DNA from: Streptomyces phaeochromogenes | GTDB taxonomy: Bacteria; Actinomycetota; Actinomycetes; Streptomycetales; Streptomycetaceae | Direction: 5' to 3' | DNA length: 62,053 nucleotides | Assembly (NCBI RefSeq): GCF_001418655.1 | Contig: NZ_LIQZ01000149.1 | Location: 1-62,053, forward strand | In this document: positions 1 to 8,664 of the stretch, in pieces | Numbering within the stretch: position 1 is the stretch's first letter | How the letters are laid out: every line of letters starts with the position of its first letter | Translations under genes and position numbers: made by a program | Notes under the pieces: model-generated | The model's database searches: none | What the model was told of the DNA's origin: nothing | The model's input: the letters and a program-made list of their open reading frames with translations, nothing else

Positions 1-80
1 AGCCCGGGCCGCGAAATCTTCAGCCCCTCCGGCGTTTGAGGAGCGGGGGTTCGGGGGCGGAGCCCCTGAGTAAGGGACGG
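1..80. repeat. Interspersed Streptomyces repeat at window edge
   Basis: The segment contains CCCTCCGGCGTTTGAGGAG followed by GGGGTTCGGGGGCGGAGCCCC-like sequence. This is the type of intergenic repeat found many times per Streptomyces chromosome, usually just behind genes. It lies downstream of the GH30 gene on the minus strand, and its G/C arms could fold and help end that transcript. It has no coding potential I can support. Confidence 0.6.
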
Positions 81-121
81 GATTGGGTAGGGGCGGCGGG
101 GGCGGAAAAAGTCCGCGGCCC

Positions 122-1999
122 CTACCGCAGCTGCCACTTCTGGTTCGCAGCCCCCGTGCAGGACCAGATCTGCCCCCGCGCCCCGTTCGCGGACGAGTTG
201 TCGCTCACGTCCAGGCACTTGTTCGCGGCCGTGTTGACGACGTCACCGGTCGAGGCGTTGTACGACCAGCGTTGGGCGCCGGAGCCGTTGCAGTCGTAGA
301 GCTGGACCTTCGCACCGTCGGCGACGGACGCGCCGGTGACGTCGAGGCACTTCCCGAGGGAACGGACCGAACCGTCCGCGGCGACCGTCCAGTTCTGCGC
401 GGTCGAGCCGTTGCAGTCGTACAGCTGGACCGCCGTGCCGTTGACCGACGAACCGCCCGCCACGTCCAGGCACTTGCCCGCGAGCCCCACGAACGCCCCC
501 GCCCGCTCGCCGCCGCCCGACTGGGTGCCGGACCAGGTGAAGGTCGCGGACGTCTTGCCGGGGAGCGAGTAAGTGGCGTGCTGCGAGCCCCAGTTGATCG
601 TCACGGTCTTCGCCGCGCTCGCGTCGTTGTACGCGATCAGCGCCTTCGAACCGTCCGTGTTGCGCCACGCCACGTTCGGCACCGACGAGCTCGCCGTGGA
701 GGCGATGCGCTGGGCTCCGGGACGTACGAACTTCGTCAGGTGGCCCATCGTGTAGTACTCGACGGTGTAGTCGACCTGGCCGTGCCGGGAGTCCCCGTTG
801 TGGACGGTGACCAGACCGTCGCAGGTGCCGCAGCCGCCGTTGTGCGGGCCGCGGTTCTGGTCCACGGCCAGCGACCACTTGGTCACCGACTTCGCCCAGT
901 TACGGGTGTAGTCGATGATGTTCATCATGTCCTCGCGCTGCTGGTTGGCGATCCAGGTGCCGCCCGAGTGCTCGGTACCGAAGGCGTCCAGCTGCGGATA
1001 CTGGTTGTGCACGGTGGTCTGCTTGGCGACGTCGCCGCCGTAGCCGTGCCAGGCGATCCCGCCGAAGTTCGGGTGCGAGCGCACCGCCGCGTCGTCGACG
1101 GTCTGGGCGGCGTACGCGTCGTACGTGTCCCAGTTCCAGTCGTGTGCCAGCACCTTCGTGGACAGGCCCGCGCCCTGGAGCTTGGGCAGCAGCTCGCTCT
1201 TGGTGAAGTACGCGAGGCCCGAGCCGTTCCAGCTCATGGAGGGGTAGCCGGAGCAACAGGTCGGCTCGTTCTGGGCGGTGACGTAGTTGACGGGGACGCC
1301 CTGGTCGCGCCACGCCTGGAGGTACTTCACGAAGTAGTTGGCGTACGCCCCGTAGTTCTCGGACTTCAGCCAGCCGCCGTTGAGCTGCCCGTTGTCCTTC
1401 ATCCAGGCGGGCGCGGTCCACGGCGACGCCATCAGCGTGAGGGACGGATTGAGCTGTCTGGCCTGCCGGGTGAGCGGCAGCACGTCCTGGAGGTCGTGGG
1501 CGATCGAGAACTCGGAGAGGTCGGGGTCGGTCTGCCCGGCCGGCATGTCGTCGTACGTGTAGCCGAAGCGGGCCAGGTCCGAGCCGCCCATCGGGTTGCG
1601 GAGCAGGGAGAGCCCGATGCCCTCGGTGGGGGAGAACAGCTTGCGCATGGTCGCGTCACGGGTCGCCTGGGTCAGGGCGCCGCTGCCGTCCATCAGCCAG
1701 GCCGCGGTGTCCGTGAAGGACGCGCCGCCGCCGGAGAACGACTGGTAACGCGTGTTCTCGTCCACGGAGATGTTCTCGCCGCTGCCGCCACTGCCGGCCT
1801 GGAACGCGAAGGGGGTCTGCGCCTGCAGACCCCGCACGACATTCCGGCCGCCGGAGTCGCTCGTCGTGGTGAGCCAGGCCGTGACCTGCTCGCCCGCGGC
1901 CTGTGCGGGCGTGGCACCGACGGTCGTCAGCCCCGCGGTGGTGAGCAGCCCGGCGAGGAGGAGCCGGGCCACCCGGAGGGGTCTTCTGGGGGTGCTCAT
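122..1999 (-). CDS. Secreted GH30 glycosidase with ricin-type lectin (CBM13) domain
   Basis: A 625-residue secreted hydrolase. Residues 1-34 are a Sec signal peptide (RRPLRVARLLL core, ending near AQA). Residues about 65-495 form a GH30 (beta/alpha)8 barrel plus beta side domain. The acid/base is probably E245 in TAQNEP and the nucleophile E343 in FGTEHSGG. Residues about 500-625 are a beta-trefoil carbohydrate-binding module with three GKCLDV/KCLDV repeats and terminal QNW, QRW and QKW motifs. GH30 enzymes cut beta-1,6-glucan, beta-1,6-galactan or glucosylceramide-type bonds; the sequence alone does not settle which. The ATG at 1999 has an AGAAGGG ribosome site. It diverges from a GH3 glucosidase gene, which suggests joint use of one beta-glycan: an endo enzyme plus an exo enzyme. 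Confidence 0.9.
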   Translation of the reverse strand: MSTPRRPLRVARLLLAGLLTTAGLTTVGATPAQAAGEQVTAWLTTTSDSGGRNVVRGLQAQTPFAFQAGSGGSGENISVDENTRYQSFSGGGASFTDTAAWLMDGSGALTQATRDATMRKLFSPTEGIGLSLLRNPMGGSDLARFGYTYDDMPAGQTDPDLSEFSIAHDLQDVLPLTRQARQLNPSLTLMASPWTAPAWMKDNGQLNGGWLKSENYGAYANYFVKYLQAWRDQGVPVNYVTAQNEPTCCSGYPSMSWNGSGLAYFTKSELLPKLQGAGLSTKVLAHDWNWDTYDAYAAQTVDDAAVRSHPNFGGIAWHGYGGDVAKQTTVHNQYPQLDAFGTEHSGGTWIANQQREDMMNIIDYTRNWAKSVTKWSLAVDQNRGPHNGGCGTCDGLVTVHNGDSRHGQVDYTVEYYTMGHLTKFVRPGAQRIASTASSSVPNVAWRNTDGSKALIAYNDASAAKTVTINWGSQHATYSLPGKTSATFTWSGTQSGGGERAGAFVGLAGKCLDVAGGSSVNGTAVQLYDCNGSTAQNWTVAADGSVRSLGKCLDVTGASVADGAKVQLYDCNGSGAQRWSYNASTGDVVNTAANKCLDVSDNSSANGARGQIWSCTGAANQKWQLR

Positions 2000-2157
2000 G
2001 GTGCGCCGCCCTTCTGGAGGTGGGGGATGTGGGCGTGCGAGGCGTGAGTAAATGACGGCTTCGGACGGGCGTCAAGGGGGTGCGCGTTCAGTTTCTGAAG
2101 GAGCAACGGCCCTGATCCGGCCGGGAGTTGGGTGTGTACCGCTTCTGGCGTGAAGTC

Positions 2158-2186
2158 TTGACGGCTTGGCGGGGCATCAGTTAACT
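2158..2186 (+). promoter_or_regulatory. Probable promoter of the GH3 gene
   Basis: TTGACG at 2158-2163 and TTAACT at 2181-2186 are separated by 17 bases, a good fit to the housekeeping sigma factor. The -10 element lies inside the palindrome at 2181-2201, so a repressor bound there would block initiation. Confidence 0.55.
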
Positions 2187-2201
2187 CACGCCGTGAGGTA
2201 A
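2181..2201. promoter_or_regulatory. Candidate operator palindrome between GH30 and GH3
   Basis: A 21-bp inverted repeat with arms TTAACTCACG and CGTGAGGTAA around one central base; only one symmetrical pair mismatches (A/C against G/T). It overlaps the -10 of the GH3 promoter in a divergent glycosidase intergenic region. That is the classic position for a sugar-responsive repressor site. No regulator gene is adjacent, so the protein is unknown. Confidence 0.6.
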
Positions 2202-2251
2202 GTCCTGAGAGGTCAAGTCATAACAGCTGCACCAGAGCCGAGGGAAGGTCC

Positions 2252-5200
2252 ATGCGAAGAACCGCCCTGCTCGTCTCCGCCACCCTGCTGACCGGGCTGC
2301 TTCCGTTCGCCGTGGCGGGCCCCGCCTCCGGGGCGGACGATCCCGCCCCCGTGCCCGTCGACAACTTCGAGGGCGAGATCCCGTTCGCGAACCCGCCCGC
2401 CGAGGGCATCTTCACCTGGGGCAGCGACACCGACGACCCGCCCACGCTGGAGCTCGCCGCCCGGGACGACGCGCCGCAGGGCGAGAAGGTCCTCTCCGGT
2501 ACGTACGACATCAGCGGCTACGGCGGCTTCACGCACGACTTCGCCTTCGACAAGCCGGCCCACGACTGGTCCGCGAGCAAGGGCATCCGCTTCTGGTGGG
2601 ACGGCCGGAACAACGGCAAGAAGGTCAGCTTCGAGCTCAAGGACGGCGGCGCCAACGGCGAGGCCTCCGAGCTGTGGACGACGTCCTTCACCGACGACTG
2701 GACCGGCTGGAAACAGCTGGAGATCCCCTTCACCGACTTCACCTACCGCACGGACTACCAGCCCGTCGGAGGTATCGACCAGATCCTCGGCCTCACCGAG
2801 ATGTGGGGCTACGCGCTCACGCTCCCGGTCGGGGGCGCGGATCAATTCGCCATGGACGGCGTTGAGTTGTACGGCAAGGCCGACCAGTCCCTGCGCGCCA
2901 ACGTCGTCACCGACGCGGCCGTCCACCCCGTCAAGGAGGGCCGCTCGGCCGCCGTGAAGATCACGGTCGCCACCACCGGCTCGGCGCCGATCGAGGAGCC
3001 CGTCACCGTCGCGTACGAGACGGCCGGCGGCACCGGCGAGTCCGGCAAGGACTACACCCCGGTCGAGGGCGAGCTGACCTTCCCGGCGGGCACGGCCTCC
3101 GGGACCTCGCGGACCGTCACCGTGGCGACCCTGCGCGACAAGGCGGGCGAGAACGCCGAGACCGTCCCGCTGAAGCTGACGGTCACCGGCGCCAAGGCGC
3201 CCGCCGAGAACCCGCAGGTCGTGATCGACGCCCACGGACTCCCGTACCTGGACGCGAAGTTGCCGGTGAAGAAGCGGGTCGCAGATCTGCTCTCCCGGAT
3301 GTCCCTCGCGGAGAAGGCCGGCCAGATGACCCAGGCGGAGCGCGGCGCGCTCACCACGCCGGGTGACATCGCCTCGTACGACCTCGGCTCGCTGCTCTCA
3401 GGCGGTGGTTCCACACCGACGCCGAACACGCCCGAGGCCTGGGCGAAGATGATCGACGGCTTCCAACTCCGGGCGCAGGCGACCCGGTTCCAGATCCCGC
3501 TCATCTACGGCGTGGACGCGGTGCACGGCCACAACAACCTCGTCGGCGCCACGATCATGCCGCACAACATCGGCATCGGTGCGACGCGCGATCCCCAAGT
3601 CGCCTACGAGACAGGCAAGGTGACCGCGGCCGAGGTCCGGGCCACCGGCATCCCGTGGGACTTCGCGCCCTGCCTGTGCGTGACGCGCGACGAGCGCTGG
3701 GGGCGGACCTACGAGTCGTTCGGCGAGGACCCGGCGCTCGTCGAGTCCATGGAGACCGTCATTCAGGGCCTCCAAGGGGCGGCCAGCGGTAAGGACTTGA
3801 AGAAGAACGACAAGGTCCTCGCCACCGCCAAGCACTTCGTCGCCGACGGCGGCACGGAGTACGGCTCGTCCACGACCGGCACGTACACCATCGACCAGGG
3901 CATCACCAAGGTCACCCGGCAGGAGCTGGAAGCCGTCCACCTCGCGCCCTATCAGGACGCCGTGGACCGGGGCGTCGGCACGGTCATGCCCTCGTACTCC
4001 TCGCTCGACATCCTCGGCGACTCCGAGGGCCCGGTGAAGATGCACGCGGACGCCGCGATGATCAACGGCGTGCTCAAGGACCGCATGGGCTTCGACGGCT
4101 TCGTGATCAGCGACTGGCAGGCCATCGACCAGATCCCCGGCGACTACGCGAGCGACGTCCGTACGTCCGTCAACGCGGGCCTCGACATGATCATGGTCCC
4201 GTACGCGTACAAGGACTTCCACAAGACGCTGTCGGACGAGGTGACCGCCGGCCGGATCTCCGGGAAGCGGATCGACGACGCCGTGTCCCGCATCCTCACC
4301 CAGAAGTTCAAGCTCGGGCTCTTCGAGAAGCCGTACGCCGACACGAGCGGTGCCTCGGCGATCGGCTCGGCGAAGCACCGGGCCGTGGCCCGCGAGGCGG
4401 CGGCCGAGTCCCAGGTCCTGCTGAAGAACGCGGGCGGTGTGCTGCCGCTGAAGAAGTCGCAGAAGGTCTACGTCGCCGGGTCCAACGCCGACGACATCGG
4501 CAACCAGGCCGGCGGCTGGACCATCACCTGGCAGGGCTCGTCCGGGAAGATCACGGACGGGACGACGATCCTGGAGGGCATGCGGAAGGCCGGGAGCGCG
4601 GTCACGTACTCCAAGGACGCGTCGGCGCCGACCGACGGCCATGACGTGGGTGTCGTGGTCGTCGGCGAGACCCCGTACGCCGAGGGCATCGGCGATGTCG
4701 GCAACGGCAACGACCTGGCGTTCTCCGCCGCCGACCGGGCCGCCGTCGACAAGGTGTGCGGCGCCATGAAGTGCGCGGTGCTGATCGTCTCCGGGCGGCC
4801 TCAGCTCGTCGGCGACCAGCTCGGCGACATCGACGCGCTGGTCGCGTCCTGGCTGCCGGGCACCGAGGGCGACGGCGTCGCGGACGTGCTGTACGGGAAG
4901 CGGGCCTTCACCGGTCAGCTCCCGCTCACCTGGCCGAAGTCGGAGGCCCAGCTGCCGATCAACGTCGGCGACTCCTCGTACGATCCGCAGTTCCCGTACG
5001 GATGGGGTCTGACCACGCTGACCTCCGTGCCGGGCGGGGGCACCAGTGCCCTGAAGGCCCTCGCCGTCGCTGCCGCCGTGGCGGAGAAGGCCGGGTCCGA
5101 GACGGCCGGCCGCGCGATCGTCACCAAGGCGCGGCTGCTCGTCCAGCAGAAGATGGGGCAGACGATCACGGCGGCGAGCGCGAAGCCCTTCGCCGACGCC

Positions 5201-5272
5201 GATCACCTGCTGCTGACCGGCCGCTACGGGCAGGCGGTGGCGAAGCTGACGGCGGCGTACCGGGCGGTCTGA
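2252..5272 (+). CDS. Secreted multidomain GH3 beta-glucosidase
   Basis: A 1006-residue exported enzyme. A signal peptide occupies residues 1-28. About 33-210 looks like a CBM11-type carbohydrate-binding beta-sandwich. About 215-315 is a Calx-beta-like module (GGTGESGKDYTPVEGELTFPAG). About 335-690 is the GH3 N-terminal barrel, with the probable nucleophile D621 in VISDWQ and conserved K527-H528. About 720-935 is the GH3 C-terminal sandwich. The last 60 residues form a small helical tail. GH3 enzymes release terminal beta-glucose from oligosaccharides and glucans. The ATG at 2252 follows GAGGGAAGG. A 21-bp palindrome lies on its promoter. With the divergent GH30 enzyme it probably completes extracellular breakdown of one beta-glucan. 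Confidence 0.92.
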   Translation: MRRTALLVSATLLTGLLPFAVAGPASGADDPAPVPVDNFEGEIPFANPPAEGIFTWGSDTDDPPTLELAARDDAPQGEKVLSGTYDISGYGGFTHDFAFDKPAHDWSASKGIRFWWDGRNNGKKVSFELKDGGANGEASELWTTSFTDDWTGWKQLEIPFTDFTYRTDYQPVGGIDQILGLTEMWGYALTLPVGGADQFAMDGVELYGKADQSLRANVVTDAAVHPVKEGRSAAVKITVATTGSAPIEEPVTVAYETAGGTGESGKDYTPVEGELTFPAGTASGTSRTVTVATLRDKAGENAETVPLKLTVTGAKAPAENPQVVIDAHGLPYLDAKLPVKKRVADLLSRMSLAEKAGQMTQAERGALTTPGDIASYDLGSLLSGGGSTPTPNTPEAWAKMIDGFQLRAQATRFQIPLIYGVDAVHGHNNLVGATIMPHNIGIGATRDPQVAYETGKVTAAEVRATGIPWDFAPCLCVTRDERWGRTYESFGEDPALVESMETVIQGLQGAASGKDLKKNDKVLATAKHFVADGGTEYGSSTTGTYTIDQGITKVTRQELEAVHLAPYQDAVDRGVGTVMPSYSSLDILGDSEGPVKMHADAAMINGVLKDRMGFDGFVISDWQAIDQIPGDYASDVRTSVNAGLDMIMVPYAYKDFHKTLSDEVTAGRISGKRIDDAVSRILTQKFKLGLFEKPYADTSGASAIGSAKHRAVAREAAAESQVLLKNAGGVLPLKKSQKVYVAGSNADDIGNQAGGWTITWQGSSGKITDGTTILEGMRKAGSAVTYSKDASAPTDGHDVGVVVVGETPYAEGIGDVGNGNDLAFSAADRAAVDKVCGAMKCAVLIVSGRPQLVGDQLGDIDALVASWLPGTEGDGVADVLYGKRAFTGQLPLTWPKSEAQLPINVGDSSYDPQFPYGWGLTTLTSVPGGGTSALKALAVAAAVAEKAGSETAGRAIVTKARLLVQQKMGQTITAASAKPFADADHLLLTGRYGQAVAKLTAAYRAV

Positions 5273-5310
5273 CCCCGCTGGACCGTACATGCCAGGTCCG
5301 GTGAGTGGCC

Positions 5311-5350
5311 CAGGTCCGGTGGGCGGCGAATGCGCCGCCCACCGGACCTG
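5311..5350 (+). terminator. Strong hairpin terminator after the GH3 gene
   Basis: An 18-bp perfect stem (CAGGTCCGGTGGGCGGCG with its complement) closes a four-base AATG loop and is followed by a T-rich stretch. The left arm is nearly duplicated immediately upstream (5293-5310, CAGGTCCGGTGAGTGGCC). Confidence 0.8.
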
Positions 5351-5388
5351 AGGTTCGTTTTCGCCCACGCAGGAGTAGCTTCGAAGGT

Positions 5389-6726
5389 ATGAAGGCCGCA
5401 CAGACCCTCAGGCTAGGACTCTCCGTACTCCTGATCGCTTTCGCGGCCTTGGCGGTGCTGTCCGTCGGGGCCACGGGCGCCCACGCGGCGACGGACGTCT
5501 CGACGGTCGCCGACGCCCTGAAGAAGAGCCCGGTGTACGTCGACCCGTCGATGTCCGGACAACTGTCGTCGGCCGACGCCGACGCCCTCGCCGAGCAGAT
5601 CGAGAGGGCCGACAAGCCCGTCTTCGTCGCCGTGCTCCCCGCGGACTTCCCGAAGCAGGACCTCTTCCCGAACCTGCGCACCGCGACCGGCATCACCGGC
5701 CTGTACGCGATCCGGCTGGGCGACCAGTTCGACGCGAAGGCCGACTCCTCGGTCCTGTCGCAGGACGCCGTGAAGAACCTCGTCACCAGCGTCCGGGGAG
5801 AGGACACCAAGACCCAGCTCGACAACTTCACCGACCGGGCCCTCGCCAACGTCGGCGGCTCGGCGCCCAGCGGCTGGAGCGAGGGCGGGGGCGGCGTGGA
5901 CACGGGCGCCCTGATCGGGGCCGGCGCGGTGATCGTGGCGGGCGGCGCCGGCGCGTACACCCTCGTGCGCCGCAACCGCCGCAGGAAGGAGGCCGAGCGA
6001 CAGGCCGCGCTCGACAAGCTGCGGGTCGTCGTCGACGAGGACATCACCGCCTTCGGCGAGGAGCTCGACCGGCTCGACTTCCACCCCGCGGAGGCGGGCG
6101 CGGACGACGCGATGCGCGCCGACTACGAGCGCGCCCTCGACTCCTACGACAAGTCGAAGTCCTTCATGGCCGCGGCCACCCGCCCCGAGGAGGTGCGGGC
6201 CGTCACCCAGTCCCTGGAGGACGGGCGCTTCTCGCTCGCCGTGCTCGCCGCGCGCCGCGAGCACCGGCCCGTCCCCGAGCGCCGGGCCCCCTGCTTCTTC
6301 GACCCGCGCCACGGCCCGTCGGTCGCCGACGTCACCTGGACGCCGTCGGGCGGGGCATCGCGCGAGGTGCCCGTCTGCGCCGCCGACGAGGTCCGTCTCG
6401 CCGAGGGCCACGACCCCGCCGTCCGCGAGGTCGACACGGAATCCGGCCGCCGCCCCTACTGGGAGGCGGGCCCGGCCTACGGCCCCTGGGCGGGCGGCTA
6501 CTTCGGCGGAGGCCTGCTGCCCGGCCTCCTCGTCGGCACGATGCTCGGCTCCATGATGGCCAGCCCGTCGTACGCGGCCGACTACGGCTCGGGGTACGGG
6601 AACTTCGGCGGCGGAGGATACGAGGGCGGGGACGTGTCCGGCGCCGACTTCGACTCCGGTGACTTCGGCGGCGGCTTCGGAGGCGGTGACTTCGGGGGCG
6701 GCGGGGACTTCGGCGGGGGTTTCTGA
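5389..6726 (+). CDS. Membrane protein of the TPM-like family with glycine-rich tail
   Basis: A 445-residue protein of a type common in Streptomyces, with no assigned reaction. A signal peptide or first membrane segment covers residues 1-35. An extracytoplasmic domain of about 130 residues resembles the TPM/YgcG fold (VFVAVLPADFP, ITGLYAIRLGDQ). A membrane helix (ALIGAGAVIVAGGAGAYTLV) follows, then a basic stretch and a charged cytoplasmic domain that contains a conserved CFFDPRHGPS and a later VPVCAAD cysteine. A hydrophobic GLLPGLLVGTMLGSMM segment precedes a tail rich in GGGF/GGGD repeats. The ATG at 5389 was chosen because the signal peptide starts there; the frame is open further upstream but runs through the preceding terminator hairpin. 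Confidence 0.75.
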   Translation: MKAAQTLRLGLSVLLIAFAALAVLSVGATGAHAATDVSTVADALKKSPVYVDPSMSGQLSSADADALAEQIERADKPVFVAVLPADFPKQDLFPNLRTATGITGLYAIRLGDQFDAKADSSVLSQDAVKNLVTSVRGEDTKTQLDNFTDRALANVGGSAPSGWSEGGGGVDTGALIGAGAVIVAGGAGAYTLVRRNRRRKEAERQAALDKLRVVVDEDITAFGEELDRLDFHPAEAGADDAMRADYERALDSYDKSKSFMAAATRPEEVRAVTQSLEDGRFSLAVLAARREHRPVPERRAPCFFDPRHGPSVADVTWTPSGGASREVPVCAADEVRLAEGHDPAVREVDTESGRRPYWEAGPAYGPWAGGYFGGGLLPGLLVGTMLGSMMASPSYAADYGSGYGNFGGGGYEGGDVSGADFDSGDFGGGFGGGDFGGGGDFGGGF

Positions 6727-6764
6727 ACCCCGGCTCAACTCCGGCCCACGGCCGAGTCGTTCGT

Positions 6765-6797
6765 CCTTCGGTGGTGCGGAGCCCTTCGGTGGTGCGG
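6765..6797. repeat. Short tandem repeat between terminator and membrane-protein gene
   Basis: CCTTCGGTGGTGCGG occurs twice, 18 bases apart, directly in front of the terminator hairpin at 6799-6832. There is no coding role. Confidence 0.6.
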
Positions 6798-6798
6798 G

Positions 6799-6832
6799 CA
6801 CAGGCCCGGCGCTGAGCAGCGCCGGGCCTGTG
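6799..6832. terminator. Bidirectional hairpin terminator
   Basis: A perfect 15-bp stem, CACAGGCCCGGCGCT with its complement around a GAGC loop, lies between two convergent genes (membrane protein on +, trypsin on -). It can serve both. Confidence 0.75.
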
Positions 6833-6859
6833 GAGGTCGTACGGGAGACGGGGCAGGCG

Positions 6860-7765
<906 letters not shown>

Positions 7766-7841
7766 TCAATTTCTGTTGAGGGATTATGTGAACGCTGTGA
7801 GCGCCGCCACAAGGGGTGAAATTCGGCCGCCCCTATCCGGT

Positions 7842-7903
7842 CAGGCCGATTCCCGTGCTCCTGCCCGGCCGATTCCCGTGCCCCGCTCAGGCCGAGTCCG
7901 TGG
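7842..7903. repeat. Degenerate triplicate repeat
   Basis: GGCCGATTCCCGTGC occurs twice and GGCCGAGTCCGTGG once, spaced about 22 bases apart, just beyond the stop codon of the response regulator. The copies are not inverted, so this is not an obvious terminator. Confidence 0.5.
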
Positions 7904-7908
7904 TCCGG

Positions 7909-8664
7909 TCAGGTCGAACTCCCGGCCCCCGGCACGACCAGACCCGTCTCGTACGCCATGACCACCGCCTGGGTCCGGTCGCGCAGCCCGAGCTTCGACA
8001 GCACCCGGCTGACGTGCGTCTTCACCGTCTCCTCGCCCACGTGCAGACGCCCGGCGAGCTCGGGATTGGACAGCCCCTCGGCGAGCAGCCGCAGCACCTC
8101 CGACTCGCGCGGAGTGAGGACCGCGAGCGCGTCCCGGCGCGGCGCCCTGGGCTTCAGCCGGGCGAACTCCGCGATCAGCCGACGCGTGACCCCGGGCGCC
8201 AGCAGGGCCTCCCCGGCCGCGACCACACGTACGGCGTCGAAGAGCCGCTCCGCCGTGACGTCCTTGAGGAGGAATCCGCTCGCTCCGGCGATGAGGGCGT
8301 CGTACACGTGCTCGTCGAGGTCGAAGGTGGTGAGGATCAGCACGCGGGGCGGCTGCGCGGGCCCGGCGTCGCCCATGAGTTCGGCGGTCGCCTGGATGCC
8401 GTCCGACACCGGCATCCGTACGTCCATCAGCACCACGTCGGGCCGCTGCTCCCGGCACACCCGGACCGCCTCCGCCCCGTCCCGCGCGGTGCCCACGACG
8501 GTGAAGTCCGGCTGGGTGGCGAGGAGTCCGGCGTATCCGGCACGGACGACCTCGTGGTCGTCGGCGACGACTATGCGGACGGGGTGGGGTCGGTCCGGTA
8601 CGTCGGCCGTCGTCCTGGCGTCCGGCCCGGTGGTTGCTCCGGGAGCGGCTTCGGGGGTCGTCAT
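7909..8664 (-). CDS. NarL/LuxR-family response regulator
   Basis: A 251-residue transcription factor. A receiver domain spans residues about 28-150, with acidic pocket D35-D36, phospho-acceptor D81 (VVLMDVRMP) and conserved lysine in GFLLKD. A LuxR-type helix-turn-helix lies near residues 182-240 (LTPRESEVLRLLAEGLSNPELAGRL). Its ATG overlaps the stop of the upstream histidine kinase gene by four bases, so the two are translationally coupled. It probably controls the divergent ABC transporter operon at 10379, the usual arrangement for this kinase/regulator/ABC set; that target is inferred from position. Confidence 0.93.
   Translation of the reverse strand: MTTPEAAPGATTGPDARTTADVPDRPHPVRIVVADDHEVVRAGYAGLLATQPDFTVVGTARDGAEAVRVCREQRPDVVLMDVRMPVSDGIQATAELMGDAGPAQPPRVLILTTFDLDEHVYDALIAGASGFLLKDVTAERLFDAVRVVAAGEALLAPGVTRRLIAEFARLKPRAPRRDALAVLTPRESEVLRLLAEGLSNPELAGRLHVGEETVKTHVSRVLSKLGLRDRTQAVVMAYETGLVVPGAGSST

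Noticed and set aside
83..2047. 654-codon open frame on + opposite the GH30 gene
   Set aside because: It is the complement of a clear glycosidase gene; its product is Arg/Val/Gly-rich with no domain, as expected from high GC on the opposite strand.
3398..5401. 667-codon open frame on - inside the GH3 gene
   Set aside because: Runs through the terminator hairpin and is the complement of a conserved GH3 catalytic domain.
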